Below are positions 1-12,374 of a DNA stretch of 64,000 bases, piece by piece. Below the pieces are notes generated by a model. It saw only the letters and a program-made list of their open reading frames with translations, was not told the DNA's origin and did no database searches. Both the position numbers and the translations under genes were made by a program. Positions within the stretch are counted from its first letter, which is position 1; the number at the start of each line of letters is the position of its first letter. The stretch comes from Knoxdaviesia capensis (Eukaryota > Ascomycota > Sordariomycetes > Microascales > Gondwanamycetaceae): NCBI GenBank assembly GCA_001510575.1, contig LNGK01000003.1, positions 2,457,369-2,521,368 on the forward strand, read 5' to 3'.

Positions 1-142
1 GGTTTAGGCGACGACACACGCCTCTTCATTACCCGCGAAGGGAGGCGCCTCAACTAATTCCTACCTGCGCAACAGACGCGGTTTTTTGCGATCCTCCAAT
101 CTACTTCCATCCGACAACACAATCCGCGCGGTTCGACTCAGC

Positions 143-3100
143 ATGGCCCCTTCCGCGATCGACACCGAGGCCGATCTCCTCCGGGAGCAGGACGCGGCGG
201 ACGAGGCAAACATCCAGCGACTTCTGGACCAGACTCAGCAGACTGAGGGCTTCAACATCAACTTCGACGGTGCGATTGACCAATCTGGCAAAGCCGACGA
301 CGCTGTCGACTTTGAGGACATCAGCGACGATGATCTCCCCGACGAGGAACCCTCGGCTGCACACGGCGGCTCGTTTGACGCGCCCGGCCTCACTGATGAT
401 GGCGGAACTAGCAATGATGCCGACGATCTCTTCGGCGAGGGCCGTGATTCCTCGCCTTTCGACCCCGTTCTCGACAGTTCCCCCCCGCAACCCGGCGGTG
501 ACGTGCCGTCGTCCCATCCCGTCATCATCCCCGAATCTAGCTTTAGAGAGGCTCTGTTTAGTCTGGATGAGGACGTCGAGTTCCACGACACGATAAACCA
601 CACAAACCAGGATCCCGACATCCCCCCCGCGATTGAGTCGATTGAGGATCTTATCGCCCAGAAGTGGCCTCTGTTCAAAACCGGGGTTGTTCTCAGCTGG
701 AACGAACTGCTCCCCCCGAGACCGTCAGTGTGGATCGAGAAGAAGCCCACGCGCAAAATGCGCCCCCTCATCACTTCGAAACTTAGTCTGGACATTTCTA
801 CCGACCAAGAGAAACTCTTCCGCGCCTCAAGCACCGCTGCGATCAACAAGAAACGGAAGCGCCACGACTTCGAGTACTCCCCAATTGTCAAGCTGCTCAT
901 GCCCCCCGACAACGATGACCTCGAATTTCAAGCTGATCTGGACAATGAGTCCGAGAACCAACTTGTTGGCGGTTTCTCACTGAAAGACATCACTACTGTG
1001 TGCTATGACTTTTCTGCTGCTATCAGCGAGGTTGAGACTATTGCCGAAGCCAAAACCGCTGCTGCAAAAACCCACGCCGCTGCGGAGGCTCAAACGATAC
1101 CGATGGCTAAGAAGTCTGCGAATCCTCGGGACAGCGATGATAGCGATGCCGCCGGTGACGACGACGATGATGCGGAGTGGAATGCCATGTTCATGGATGT
1201 TGACGAGCCCAACGCTGCGGCTCCTGCCAAGCCGTCTCGTACCATCCCCTTTGGACTGCCTGCCGTGCCGCGATATGTGGCCCCTTGCTTTGATAACTTC
1301 GAGGAGATGACGAGACGCGCAGCGAAGCGTGTGCACCTTGATGTCGACGATCCGTATCTCCATCTGGAGAAGCCCGACTCGGATCGTGCAAACAAACGCG
1401 CACGCATGGAACTCAGCATGAAGCGCTCCAAAACGGGCAACCTCAGCAAAGACATACAGTCCCGGTTCAACATGTCCAACGACGAGGCGTACGAAATGCT
1501 CAAGGAGAACCAGAAGAGCAAGGTGCGGGCTACCTTGGGTAGCATCACTGTCGAACACAGTATGCCGGCGATTCGGCTTACCTGGCCGTATTACAAGGTC
1601 CGCATGTCGGAGAAGCCGGATCAGTACCATCGACCACCGTTCAAGTTCAGACGGTTCGTTGGTGCCGATCTGCCGTTCTTCCGGCGTGAGTTTGTCAAAA
1701 AGAAGCAAACCAAGGGTAAAGTCCAGGACGTTTTCCGGCAGACCAAGGATCTCAGTCTCATGGACAACTCGACATCGACCCTCTTCGAGTACTGCGAGCG
1801 CATCCCCACTGTGCTCTCCAAGTTTGGCATGGCCAACCGCGTGGTCAACTACTACCGCAAGAAGGACACTGCTGATCAACAGCCTCCCGAGAAGCCCGAG
1901 CTCGGTGAGATCCACGTGCTCCTCCCTGAAGATCGGTCGCCGTTTGCGCTGTTTGGAACCGTTGACCCTGGCGAGATGGTCCCGACTTTCCATAACCAAA
2001 TGTATCGCGCCCCCGTGTTCAAGCACAAGGTGCGCACGGGCGATGTCATTCTTGGCCGCAGCTCGACCGGTATGCACGGATCGAAGTGGTACATGCGCCC
2101 GGTCGACCACATCCACGTGGTCGGCCAAACCTTCCCGTCGGTCGAGGTCCCCGGCCCTCACTCACGCAAAGTCACCAACGCGTCGAAGAACCGCATCAAG
2201 ATGATCAGCTACCGCATGATGCGGCGCGACCCCAACCAGCTGGTCAACCTGTCGGAGATCACCAAGCACATTGCCGACTCCACGGATGCGCAGAACCGAC
2301 AGAAGCTGAAGGAGTTCTTGGCCTACGCCAAGACTGAGAAGGGCCAGTGGAAGCTGCGCGAGGGCGAGACGCTCATGGACGAGGACCAGATCCGCGCGAT
2401 GATCAAGCCCGAGGACACTTGCCTGATCGACGGCATGTCGCTGGGTCTGAAGATGCTCGAAGATGCTGGCTTTGACCCCAAGAACGCCCTGCTCGAGGAG
2501 GAAGAGGAGGAAGACGACGAGGATGGCGAGCGCTCCACCAAGCCTGGCAAGAAGGTCCAGGACAAGAATGAAGATATGCTGGCGGAGAAGATGGCGCCGT
2601 GGAAGACCAGCAAGGCGTTCATCGATGCGGCGGCCGGCAAGGCCATGCTCCAGCTGCACGGCGAGGGTGATCCGACCGGCCATGGCCTGGGCTTCAGCTT
2701 TATCCGCACGTCGATGAAGGGCGGCTACCTGGAGGCGGTGCAGGGTCCTATGGCGACCTCGGCCGACGCGATGGAGCGACAGAAGCGCGAGAACAACGGC
2801 CACGCGTACAACGTGAAGCGACAGGAGGCGATGTACCGCGAGGGCATCCGCGAGATCTGGGACAAGCAAAAGTCGACGCTCTCGGATGGCACGCTGCACG
2901 ACGACACCGACGTGATGCTGCACAGCGTCGACGAGGACGACCGCTTCAACCCGCCCAGCGCGGTCCACGCGCCCACACCCGCCATCGACGACGGCATCAG
3001 CCAGATCAGCGGGTTCACGTCGGCTTCGCGCCAGGCGCGCAAGCGGCTGCGCATCACGCGGATTGTGGACCGTGGAAACGGACCGGAGGAGGTCACGGAG

Positions 3101-3772
3101 ATTGTGGAGGATCCGGTGGTTATCTCGCACTACATGAAGCGTCGCGAGCAGATGGAGCTCGAGGCGAAGAGGTACAACTTCACTTCACTTTGTGTGCGGC
3201 GACGTGTTGTGAGCGAGCTACTGACATGACCTTTTCTTGATACAGTCTCTACGAGTTTACTCCCACTGGCAATGCCAACCAAGACCGCCTTGGAATCAAG
3301 AAGTACGTCCCCTACTCACTTCCCGGACCTTATCAAGGCATATATACTGACTACAACCTTTTTTTTTTTCGTCACAAACAGGGTCGAAGAGGAACTCGCC
3401 CGCCTCAAGAAGAACCGCGAGCGCCGCAAGACCCGCGAGAAGCAGAAGGAGATGAACCACCGCGTGGCTGGCAGCAACGACTACATGGACGCGGCCGGGT
3501 CGCCCGACGGCGACCTCTTCGACAGCGCCTCGGCGATGACGCCCGGCGCCGGGTCGGTGACGGCCGGGTCGCCGCCGCCGCCGGTGGTGGTCACCGGCAC
3601 CACGCGCAAATGCGCCAACTGTGGCCAGGTCGGCCATATCAAGACCAACAAGAAGCTGTGTCCGCTGCTGAACGGCACGATTAAGGTTGATACCGCGCCG
3701 GCGGATGCGGGTGGGTTTGGCGCCCTGAGTGTGGGGCCGGCGGCTTCGGCCATGTCTCCCGGTACGGCGTGA
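143..3772 (+). CDS. taf1: TFIID subunit TAF1 (transcription initiation factor)
   Basis: This encodes the largest subunit of TFIID, the nuclear complex that recognises core promoters. Three exons (143-3171, 3246-3302, 3382-3772) give 1158 aa; both introns have GT...AG ends and keep the frame. The ATG at 143 is the first ATG of the open frame; the frame extends upstream only with a TTG. The acidic N-terminus (about residues 1-100) resembles the TBP-binding region. The middle is the TAF1 core (DUF3591 type), including the conserved stretch GHGLGFSFIRTSMKGGY near residue 846. A Lys/Arg-rich helix (ELARLKKNRERRKTREKQ) follows, then a zinc knuckle near residues 1106-1122 (CANCGQVGHIKTNKKLC). There are no bromodomains, as is normal for fungal TAF1. 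The length fits the fungal family. Function comes from family knowledge; exon borders are my reading of the splice sites. Confidence 0.93.
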
Positions 3773-4304
3773 GCACAGAGGACCGATAGGTGTGGGAGTG
3801 TATGTATGATCAGGGGTCGTCAGGGTGGGACGAGGAATAGAGAGTGTGTCTGTACCCTGAGCAAGGGCCCTGGGAGTTTTCAATTCGTTTACGTCTGTTT
3901 CTTTCGGCTCTGGGTTGTCTGTTGTTTTTAATATCCCCCCCTCCTGGCATGGTGGTTTTTCTGTTTCTTTTGCCTTTTTTTTGTTTGGTACATTCATCCA
4001 CGTCCCACCGACGGAAACTCCGGGGAGAAGCGGCATCTTCTATTTGCGAATGACGAAAAGTTCATGAGGCGGCCTTCAAGATCATCAATATGTCGTTTTG
4101 GGTGTGTTTGTTCAATGCGTGCGTGTGCTGTTTGTGCTGGATCGTGTTAAGACTGTTGAGAACGCGGCGGTGCAGGTGTGTGAGGACACTCAGGATATAA
4201 GAAGCCCGTCTCCGCCCGTTTCAGTATGCAGAGACTCACCGACTCTGGTATCCCTCACGGCGCGACCTACACGAAGCAGGATATCACCGACGAAACGCTC
4301 GACA
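3773..4304. other. Intergenic: TAF1 3' region and F-box gene promoter
   Basis: The first part is T-rich and fits a TAF1 3' UTR. A TATA-like GATATAAG lies at about 4194-4201. An ATG at 4226 opens a 90-codon frame that does not match the F-box reading frame. It lies only about 26 bp after the TATA-like box, so it may be upstream of the transcript start. Confidence 0.5.
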
Positions 4305-5066
4305 ATGCACAGCTGGAGATCAACTGTCCGCTGGACAACGGCCGCTGCCTTGACAGACACGTCGCTGGCGGCTCAGCGCTCCGCCGGCCACCTCGACCGG
4401 CTCCCCGTCGAACTTATCACCCAGGTCCTAGGCCAGCTGGACATCCCGTCACTGAAGGCCTTCCGCTGGGTGAGCCGGCGGGCGATGGCGCTGGTTGACA
4501 ACATGCACGAGTACGCCACCATCATCAAGCACTGCCCGAAGATCATCCACGCAATCTTCAGCCTGTGCGCGGCCGGGTACGATCTCAACACGCTGAACAA
4601 CACGCTGCGCACGGCCACGTGCTCGTCGTGTGAGTGCTTCGGCGACCACCTGTGCCTGATCCAGTGCCGGCGCATGTGCTTCATCTGCTTTGAGCGTCGG
4701 TTCGAAAACCTATCGCTGCTCGGCACGGCGGTGAACCGTCTAGTGCTCCGTATAAAAACCTTCGACCGGGTGTATGTGGTCGCTGGCGGGCTTGTGCTAT
4801 ACACGAGCATCCTCACGCAGGCCGTGGACAAAGGAAAAGAAACGTTGTTTTCGGCGGTTATCACGGCACCCTATCTGGATTCCAGCGGGAACACGGCCGA
4901 CTGGGGTTCCTTCTGCCGGCGGTGCAGGATCAACAGGTGGCCCGCGGAGGGGTATTTCTTGACCCAGTACACCCGAGAGGGCATCCTGGCGCATCTCGAG
5001 AAACACGGGGTGCCTAGAGAGGCTGCAAATGAACCGGGGGCGTCCCGACACCCGCGCAACACTTGA
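4305..5066 (+). CDS. F-box domain protein with cysteine-rich C-terminal half
   Basis: This is a 253-aa single-exon protein. Residues about 30-70 form an F-box (LDRLPVELITQVLGQLD...LKAFRWVSRR), which by family knowledge binds Skp1 in SCF ubiquitin ligases. Residues about 105-128 hold a dense cysteine cluster (CSSCECFGDHLC...CRRMCFICFE), and a second pair (CRRC) lies further on. This arrangement is common in Eurotiales F-box proteins of unknown substrate and may bind zinc. The start is uncertain. The ATG at 4305 is the first usable in-frame ATG; an upstream ATG at 4226 is in another frame, and I found no convincing intron to join them. The substrate cannot be inferred. Confidence 0.75.
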   Translation: MHSWRSTVRWTTAAALTDTSLAAQRSAGHLDRLPVELITQVLGQLDIPSLKAFRWVSRRAMALVDNMHEYATIIKHCPKIIHAIFSLCAAGYDLNTLNNTLRTATCSSCECFGDHLCLIQCRRMCFICFERRFENLSLLGTAVNRLVLRIKTFDRVYVVAGGLVLYTSILTQAVDKGKETLFSAVITAPYLDSSGNTADWGSFCRRCRINRWPAEGYFLTQYTREGILAHLEKHGVPREAANEPGASRHPRNT

Positions 5067-5653
5067 TGGAATGGGGCTGACTCTATGCTAGAGAGAGGGC
5101 TCGATAGCGTTAGCATGACTCACTGCACGTCTGCTTCTAAGACGGGTGAGGCCCTTTAAAGACCTCTCGTGCTTTATACCATGCGACTGTCTGCTCATGT
5201 GACTGTTTGGAAATCGGAGTGTCCTCGATCGTGATATGTTACTCCTTGAAAGTGATAAATGATGATCGCGAGACGTTCAAGTGAGAAAGCAACGACGCGG
5301 AATTTCATCCTACTATCTGGATAATACGATTCAAAATGGAGGTGGAAAGCAACCTGCTTGCTGTAGCTTTCCGGTCTCTGTTCCGGATCGTTTGTTTGCA
5401 GGTTTGCTCGTCAGTTTTCTGGGGTTTGGTCAATCATGATTCATGCCAACTTGGGCGGCACACAGCTTCTGATATATACATACAGCTCCCACGATCGGGG
5501 ACCAGCTTCACAACTCATTCCCCGGACATACTCAAACTGCCTCTTCACGCAACTTGAAGTCCCTTACTGTCAAGTGCCCCGACAGCATCCCCTCGATCAC
5601 CTCTTCTGAGATACTGATCTTGACATCCCAGCACCTAGCATCACTTGCCGACC
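5067..5653. other. Intergenic: no gene seen
   Basis: No conserved coding is visible. A TATA-like GATATATACATA lies near 5471-5482, about 170 bp before the next start codon, and is the likely promoter element for the kinase-fold gene. Confidence 0.4.
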
Positions 5654-6505
5654 ATGACGCCGCCTCCACGAAAGAACGCCAACGTGCAGCTCCTGGCATG
5701 CACCCTCGACAGCGAAGACCTGGCGGACAGCGACTACCGGCTCCTAGTCGACGGCAAGCACGTGAAGTACGTAACCTCCGCGCCGGGCGCCTTCCCCGGT
5801 GCCGGCGACAACCGGTCCATTGAGCCGGTGCTCATCCACGAGCTCCTCCCGCAGCTGCCGCCCGGCGACTGGAGCCACGGCCGCGTGGCCGCCGACCCGG
5901 AGACCGGCAAGCCGGCGTTCGTGCACACGCAGACGGCGGCGTTCGCGGGCGTGCTGGACTGCTGGCACGCGGCCAAGTTCGGCGAGCTCGAGTTCAGCTG
6001 CACGGACGGCGTGCGCCAGCGCGTGCGCAAGTGCACGCACCCGCGGCTCAACGGCGGCGCGCCGGTGCTGGTCAAGCTGGCGGTGTGGCCGTGGGAGGTG
6101 CCGGACATGCGCGTGGAGACGGCGGCCTACGGCTGGCTGCACGGGCGCGGCGTGGGCCCGGCGTTCCTCGGCCACGTCACCGAGGGCGGCGGCGGCCGCG
6201 TGGTCGGCTTCGTGGCCGAGTGGGTGCCGCGCGCGCGCGCGGCGCTCCCGGCCGACTTGGCCCGGTGCCAGGCGGCGCTGGCGCGGCTGCATGCGCTGGG
6301 CATCAAGCTGGGGGATACCAACAGGTGCAACTTCCTGGTGCCGGACGACGGGGGCGGCGACGTCGTGCTGGTTGACTTTGAGACGGCGACGCGGGACTGC
6401 TCGCCTGATGAGCTGGAGGGCGAGATGAGCGGACTGATGGAGAGTCTGGAGAATACTAGTTTTCTGGGGGGTTTCGAGCCCGCCGAGCCCATGGCATCCG
6501 TCTAG
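5654..6505 (+). CDS. Protein kinase-like (APH/RIO-fold) small protein
   Basis: This is a 283-aa intronless protein. The start is the ATG at 5654; the frame extends three codons upstream only through a TTG. The C-terminal half has the hallmarks of a kinase fold: a candidate ATP-binding lysine in VLVKLAVWPWE (about K140), a helix-C-like glutamate in RVETAAY, a catalytic loop IKLGDTNRCNFLV (D221, N226) and a metal-binding VLVDFE (D241). Related fungal proteins usually read HGDxNxxNF, so Leu replaces the usual His before Gly-Asp here. These proteins are often annotated as protein kinase-like or aminoglycoside phosphotransferase-like with no known substrate. The coding sequence is extremely GC-rich, with almost all third positions G or C. 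Whether it is catalytically active is open. Confidence 0.78.
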   Translation: MTPPPRKNANVQLLACTLDSEDLADSDYRLLVDGKHVKYVTSAPGAFPGAGDNRSIEPVLIHELLPQLPPGDWSHGRVAADPETGKPAFVHTQTAAFAGVLDCWHAAKFGELEFSCTDGVRQRVRKCTHPRLNGGAPVLVKLAVWPWEVPDMRVETAAYGWLHGRGVGPAFLGHVTEGGGGRVVGFVAEWVPRARAALPADLARCQAALARLHALGIKLGDTNRCNFLVPDDGGGDVVLVDFETATRDCSPDELEGEMSGLMESLENTSFLGGFEPAEPMASV

Positions 6506-8910
6506 AGCATCTCCGGTTCGTTGACTCTGAGTCTTCGGCAGTAGTCGCCGTCCGACACTCTCACCACGGGAGTATAGGCACTAGGCTAGCAGGCTCAATT
6601 GGAACTCGGATGTTCGCTCCGGCTCACGGTACAGGGAAACAGAACGTCTCGGCTAGACTTATTGCTGTGTCTTTCTCTTTTCGTTATTCCTCTTGGTCCT
6701 GATTCTAGGACACTGAGATGGCTGCTTTGTTTCATCTACATTGAGTGAAGACGGCATCCAACCCTAACCGGGACACCAGCTGTATGCTCGCTCTCCAACT
6801 CTCTACCAATACATGAACTACTCATGCGCTCCGTCTCGGCTGTGATATAACCTGCAGATTCTTGGCCCGCGTTGTGCTGTTTTTGGAAACTGGCAGGGTC
6901 TCTCCATCTCCACGGCATGTTTCCTGAGTGAACCGCTCCCATTGCATATTCGGCTCGTCTCCCAAGAGCCCGTCCTGTCTATCTCTCCCGTGCTGGACCC
7001 TTCGCTTACTGTAGAAAGACGCCCGGGAGATCCGCTTTAGAGTCCCAAAAGAGGGGCGAGGACCCTAGGCTCTCTCTTTTCTCGTCAGGATCTGTATCCA
7101 GAGGGTTCCGGGTGATGTCTACGGGAGCGGCATGATAAATGGGAATGTTTATACAGTCCACAGCTATGAACACTTAGATTATTTAATTAACTAAGCTGCT
7201 CATCGCAAATTGGGAGGGGATATATGTTACTGGCTATATCCGGCGGAAAAGAGCGTAGGCACACGCGATTGGGACGCGAGATTTCCAGATTAGCCCAGGA
7301 TCGGAGCATTCTTTATCTAAATATATCTCACGAATCGTCACGGCACCGGGACTCTGGTCTCCCACCGGCCGTCCACCTGCAAGTTTCTTATTTACCAAAG
7401 ACGACAATGCTAGGTGACGATCACACAGAACAGTGGGCAGTCCACGTTGCCGACAGGCCCTAACCCCCCGCACAAACCGGTTTGACTGCACGAGAAGCGT
7501 TCCGGGGACGTCGGAATCCCAATATAGTGCCAGTTATTTATACAGAAAGCGTGTCCGGATCGAGATCTATAGCTGTATGCAGGAAGGCACACTTACACAC
7601 ACGTGTTTACGGAAAGTCTATGGAACAAATAGAACACACGCACACACACGCAGGGGCGGCTGGAAGCTGGGCTGGAAGAATGGGGTTTAGCGGCGAGATA
7701 CTCAAGCGCCCGCACGCGCAAACGTTGACAAAAAAATAAAAATAAAAAGGAGGTAGGGGTAGGATACGGAGGTTTATGTGCGCATATGTGCAGTGCGATA
7801 TTATTTTTGGGAAGGATGGAAAGAATGCTGGGTGTGTGTGTGTGTGGAATAGATGCGCTAGAATGCCGGTGGAAGACGGTCTTCTCGTTCAGCCTGCAGG
7901 AGGAGGGACACACAAGGGACGGGTTGAATGCGGCTGTGGCTGACGCCGCTCTGGTGCTGTAGTAGTGGTGTAGTGGTAGTAGTTGTGTGTAAGTGAAAGA
8001 GACAATGGCGAGAATGAGCCGCGTGAGACGGGGATGGTTCAGGTACGGGTACAAGCGCAGGTGCCGGTAGACGCGGCTAAGCCGGGGGAAAGCCAAAGGA
8101 TCCGGGAGGATTCTCGCTTGGGGGGAAAGAGGGACTACAGTGGAGAGAAGCTGGCTTGAGAACACGAAGAATACACACGTGGGAGGATTTACAAAAGAGG
8201 CAGTCCTATGTGAGATACACGAGACGGGAGAAGCACAAGGCCAAGGAACAAGGCCAACAGGGCCGCCCCGGAGGCGTTACGCCAGGCCAAGACTGAAACT
8301 GATAGAGCCATCGAGATCACAACCCAACCAAGTGGGTAAGAGGAGTCGGGCCACACGGGAGTCTGTGTAATCATGCGCGGCTAATACCAACTACCACACA
8401 ACGACCAGCTCGTGTGTATTTCTGGCGCTGCACCTGAGCGGGCTGAACAGCAAAAAAAAAAAACAACAACAGCAACAGCACGTCCACACAACCGGCCGGA
8501 AGAGAGAGATGCCGGGGGGTTATTTTGGACATACCGGTTCCTGTATTCGACGTTGCAGCTGGAACGGCGGCTGCATGTTCGAGGAAGCCAGAGGGTGTGT
8601 GTGTGTGCCTGTGTGCCTGTGTGTGGCTTCGACGAAGTGCGGCTCTGCACTTAGAAGCAAAGCGGATCTCTCTGTAACTGAGGAAGTTCCATCCGCGCTG
8701 TTCTCTGCGCTGTTGGTCTTCCGGGCCTTCCATTGCCGCCGTGCGAGAGAAGCACGTAGGTTCAGAGGACCGAGTATCATCGAGCCTGGTGGCTGGCTGG
8801 CTCTGGCTGTTGCACACCGAGAGGAATATGCGCAGCAGCCCAGTGGCCGGCATGCAGAGAAAGCCGCAACGGGAGTGGCTGTAACGGGGGTTTGCGCTGG
8901 CCGACTTTCT

Positions 8911-8922
8911 GTATGTGTGTGT

Positions 8923-8955
<33 letters not shown>
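8911..8955. repeat. (GT)n microsatellite
   Basis: A nearly pure GT dinucleotide array of about 45 bp, interrupted by one TA step. Confidence 0.9.
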
Positions 8956-10421
8956 GCTTTCTGTGGGTGATGGCGCTGGTACCTAGGACTCCAGCCAGGT
9001 TTGGCGGGAATCCGATGTACCTTCGCAGTAGCAGAAGCTAATGCATGGCGACTATTCCGCCCTAGCGCGCCATGCGTTTCTTCCCGCTTATTTCTAACAA
9101 TAGAACAAACCTAAAAGCGACGCTAAACTAAACGCCCACGGCGCCAATAAAAAGAAACCGGGATCTGGCGTGCCTTCCCTTTCTGATTTTGAGCGAATCT
9201 GGGCGTGCTTTCGTCTTCTTGTGACCGTCGGGGTTTTCTTGGGGGGACTTGACTTTGTGTATGGAGTGTGTCTATATCACACGGTATATGCGTCAACGAA
9301 GACGCGAGACGGGGATCGTCGAATGCTGGGATTGCTTGGCCGGGATCGACCAACTGGGGGAAAATGCCAGATCACAGATCTCCATGGACAGGCATGGAGT
9401 GTCTGTCTTACAGTCAAGGACACACACACGCGCAGATCGATAAACTTTCAGATGTGTGCGACATCCACGCTGTGCTTCCAATTTTGGAAACACTGGGGAT
9501 GAGAAGTACGATAGGGCTGAGGCCACCAGACAGAACAGAGCGCGGACGAACCTACACCTTCCCGTGCTGGAGAAGCATACATGGGGGAGGAGGCGAGAAT
9601 GACAAGCCTTGACCGACAAAGTGAATGGCCTGCGTGCTGCGCCTGGGAGCGCCACACGGGGACATTCACTGAAGGGAGAGCGAGCTAGCCTACCGAGAAC
9701 TGGATACTGAGAGTAATCCCGAGCTGGTGAAGAATGCGGAAAAGTCGGAGGTGGGAGAGGACATGGGGTGAGGAGAAGGGATGCGGGAGAGTGGAGGAAG
9801 AGAGAATGAGAGGGGGGCGTGGACGGAGGGAAGCCACAGACAGCACACACATTGTGGTATCGTGTGTAAGATGCATGTATGTAAGGCGTAAGCCAGGTAC
9901 GGACGGGCTGGCACAAACATGCCGCCGCTAGGAACAAACAAACACACATGCTGGGCTGGAGGGGGACGAAAAACCATCTGGCCCTCGCTTTGTTGGGTGG
10001 TCCCGGCACCTGGCTGACCCGGCCGTTCTATTTTGCCAGGGCCCTGTCCAGGAACTCCGGGGGACGTGCTCCCTCCCCCCGCCAGGGCGGTGCCCCCCAT
10101 CTCCACCAAGGATCTTGGCCTCGTATAGCAGAACCTCCAGCTAGCCCGCAAGAAGACGTGTGGCGAAAGAACATGCTGTCCAGGCACCAACGCCCCGAGA
10201 ACCAATGCGGACGAAGCCAACACCCTTCCCGAAACAGGAACAAACGTGCTCAAGTGAGTCCCGAAAAAAGTGGCAGAGATCCGCTGCCGATCCAGCTTCT
10301 AGAGCCCCGGCAGAAGGTCTGGGGGCAGGGGCGGGGCAGGGGGAGACGAGATGGGACGAGGGGTGTGTGAGGCTATACAGGACACGGAATCACGCACTTC
10401 TGCGTTTGCTTCGTCGTTTGC

Positions 10422-10438
10422 GTGTGTGTGTGTGTGTG
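10422..10438. repeat. (GT)n microsatellite
   Basis: A short pure GT array within the first desert. Confidence 0.85.
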
Positions 10439-12346
10439 CGGTGCCTGGTGGTCGGTGCCGCTGCTGGCTGGCCTGGCTGGTGCCGTGCATACGAGGCTAC
10501 GGAACACCGGACATACAGAACGTGGCTGCAACGTGGGAGCCACACGGCCCAACACAACGTGCGTCGGCGCGATCAAGATTGAGAGATATTCATAGATTCA
10601 TAGACAGCACCACGAGACACGACCGTATCTTGCAAAAGGGGCATCAGGGGGAAACAACGGTGAGAAAGGAGAAAAAAAAGAGGCTGCTTCCCAGGCTTTC
10701 CGGCCGTTGACACCTGTGGGAGGCTGTGGCAGACGCCGACCGCCACCCCTCTTTCTTCGTCGCTTCTGTCTGATTGATGAGGCTGTTGACAGGTTCCGTG
10801 CTTATGGCAGGGGGGCGGCGCTGGTTATACACCGTTACACACGCGTTGCGCGTGCTGTGGGCTGGTATTTTTTCCTCCTTTTTTTTTTTTTTGCTGCTCT
10901 AGGTGGACGTTGTGCTCCGAGCTTGTGGCGCTGCTTCCCAGCTGGAATCGTGTGGTCCGTACAGGAACCCGCCCGGCAGGCAAGATAATGCCCAAATAGG
11001 AGGGGGACTGCTTGATGGGTGTGATAGTGGTCGAAGGTACTACATATGCTTTTGCTTTGCTTCTCCCTCTGCAAGTTCAACCGTATTACTCCCGTTCGTC
11101 TCGCCATTTGCCTTTCCCGCCTACCACCCGGTGATCTCTCCCCCCTCCCCCAGCTTGAAGACAAAGGACGAGAAGCAGGGGTTTCTTCGCTCTCCCCGCT
11201 CCACACCAGGACACAATAGCCACCACAACCATAGTTGCTGCTACTCACGCGCCCCCGCCCGGTTCCAAAGCGGGGGCCCATCTGCAATGGCGTATGTCTG
11301 GCAAACAAAATCCAGATGTGGCGGAGCCTTGGACAGTAGTTGGCGCGGAAAGGGTATTTTTGAGTTTTTTTAGAGCATTGGCGTTGGTGGGCAGAAGAGC
11401 CAGGCTGGGCGCGTGCCCGGTAAGCGGTTGACCAGCCAGAGGAAAGCAGGACAGGAAAGACGTGAGGCTTGACATGGGAGAAAAAACGACACAAACCAAC
11501 TCCCTAGACCTGGCGAGACACGACCTCGTTGGCTGCGCCTATTCTTGCTGTCCTACATTGTCCTCTCCCCCCCACACACACCAGCAGGTAGGTGTAAGAC
11601 GAGAGAGGCTATTAAGGATCCGAGTACTGCAGCCAGGGCCCTATCCCACTGGCCGTCTTAGTCTTGCCCACTCCCAGTTCCGCGCCGTGTGTACTTGCCC
11701 ACGCCCCCAACGTGGCACCGCACCGGTGTTTTTATGAAACCGACATGACAGGCTGCAAGTGGTTCTGTGCTCTTCCAAACCCCCGTCGGTTGGTTCTTGG
11801 GTGATGCTTGTGGTCTTGGTCTCGCCAAGGCACTGTGCAGCTTGTGTGTGTGCTCCCCTCAGACATGAGTTCTCCCCGCAGCGAATAGGAAGCCCAGACA
11901 CGCGTCTGAAGCTGCCAACGACGAGGGGGGGCACGTACAGCGGCACCAGGGATTTTGAGGCTCCGGGGCACTCGAAATGATCGTGCCAGCTACAAACACG
12001 GTGAACAGGGCAAACATCCATTTCGACACGCAACATCCTCTCTCAGTTCGCCGTCAGAAACCACCCACCGCTCAAACAACGCCTCAGTGCAGCTCGCAAC
12101 GGGACTCCAGCCAACTCAGGGACTTTTGACGCAGCTTCAGCGAGCACTACACACGGCACACCTGGTGACATGTGGCTCAGCACCGTGCTTGTGTCAAGCC
12201 GTGAAACTGGCGTCGACCGTTTTCCAAACTGTGTATCACACCGACTGTGCGTGCATTCTTCCTGTTACTCTCTTGCGTCCTGGTTGGTTCCCAACCTGTG
12301 TTGTTCTTGTTCTAGAAAGTCCCCGCTTTTTGGGGTTTGGCGTGGG

Positions 12347-12374
12347 TTTCTATTTTTAGATCTAAAAATAGAAA
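12347..12374. promoter_or_regulatory. Perfect 28-bp palindrome of two inverted Rlm1/MEF2-type sites
   Basis: The 14-base arm TTTCTATTTTTAGA is followed directly by its exact reverse complement TCTAAAAATAGAAA, with no loop. Each arm contains one full CTA(A/T)4TAG site: CTATTTTTAG at 12350-12359 and CTAAAAATAG at 12362-12371, separated by AT. This is the published consensus for yeast Rlm1, fungal RlmA and MEF2 MADS proteins. The window's own rlmA gene starts 8.8 kb downstream with no recognised gene between. The sequence is direct observation; binding and any effect on rlmA are inference. Confidence 0.6.

Noticed and set aside
4226..4498. Alternative 90-codon frame as the N-terminus of the F-box protein
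   Set aside because: It is in a different frame from the F-box and I found no intron that joins it correctly; kept only as a start-site caveat.
9293..10009. 238-codon minus-strand frame in the first desert
   Set aside because: The translation is Cys/Ser/Leu/Pro-rich without a domain, overlaps several equally long frames on both strands, and shows no splice or codon-bias support.
10835..11494. 219-codon minus-strand frame in the first desert
   Set aside because: No family resemblance and a low-complexity KKKKRRKK stretch from a poly-T run; probably random.
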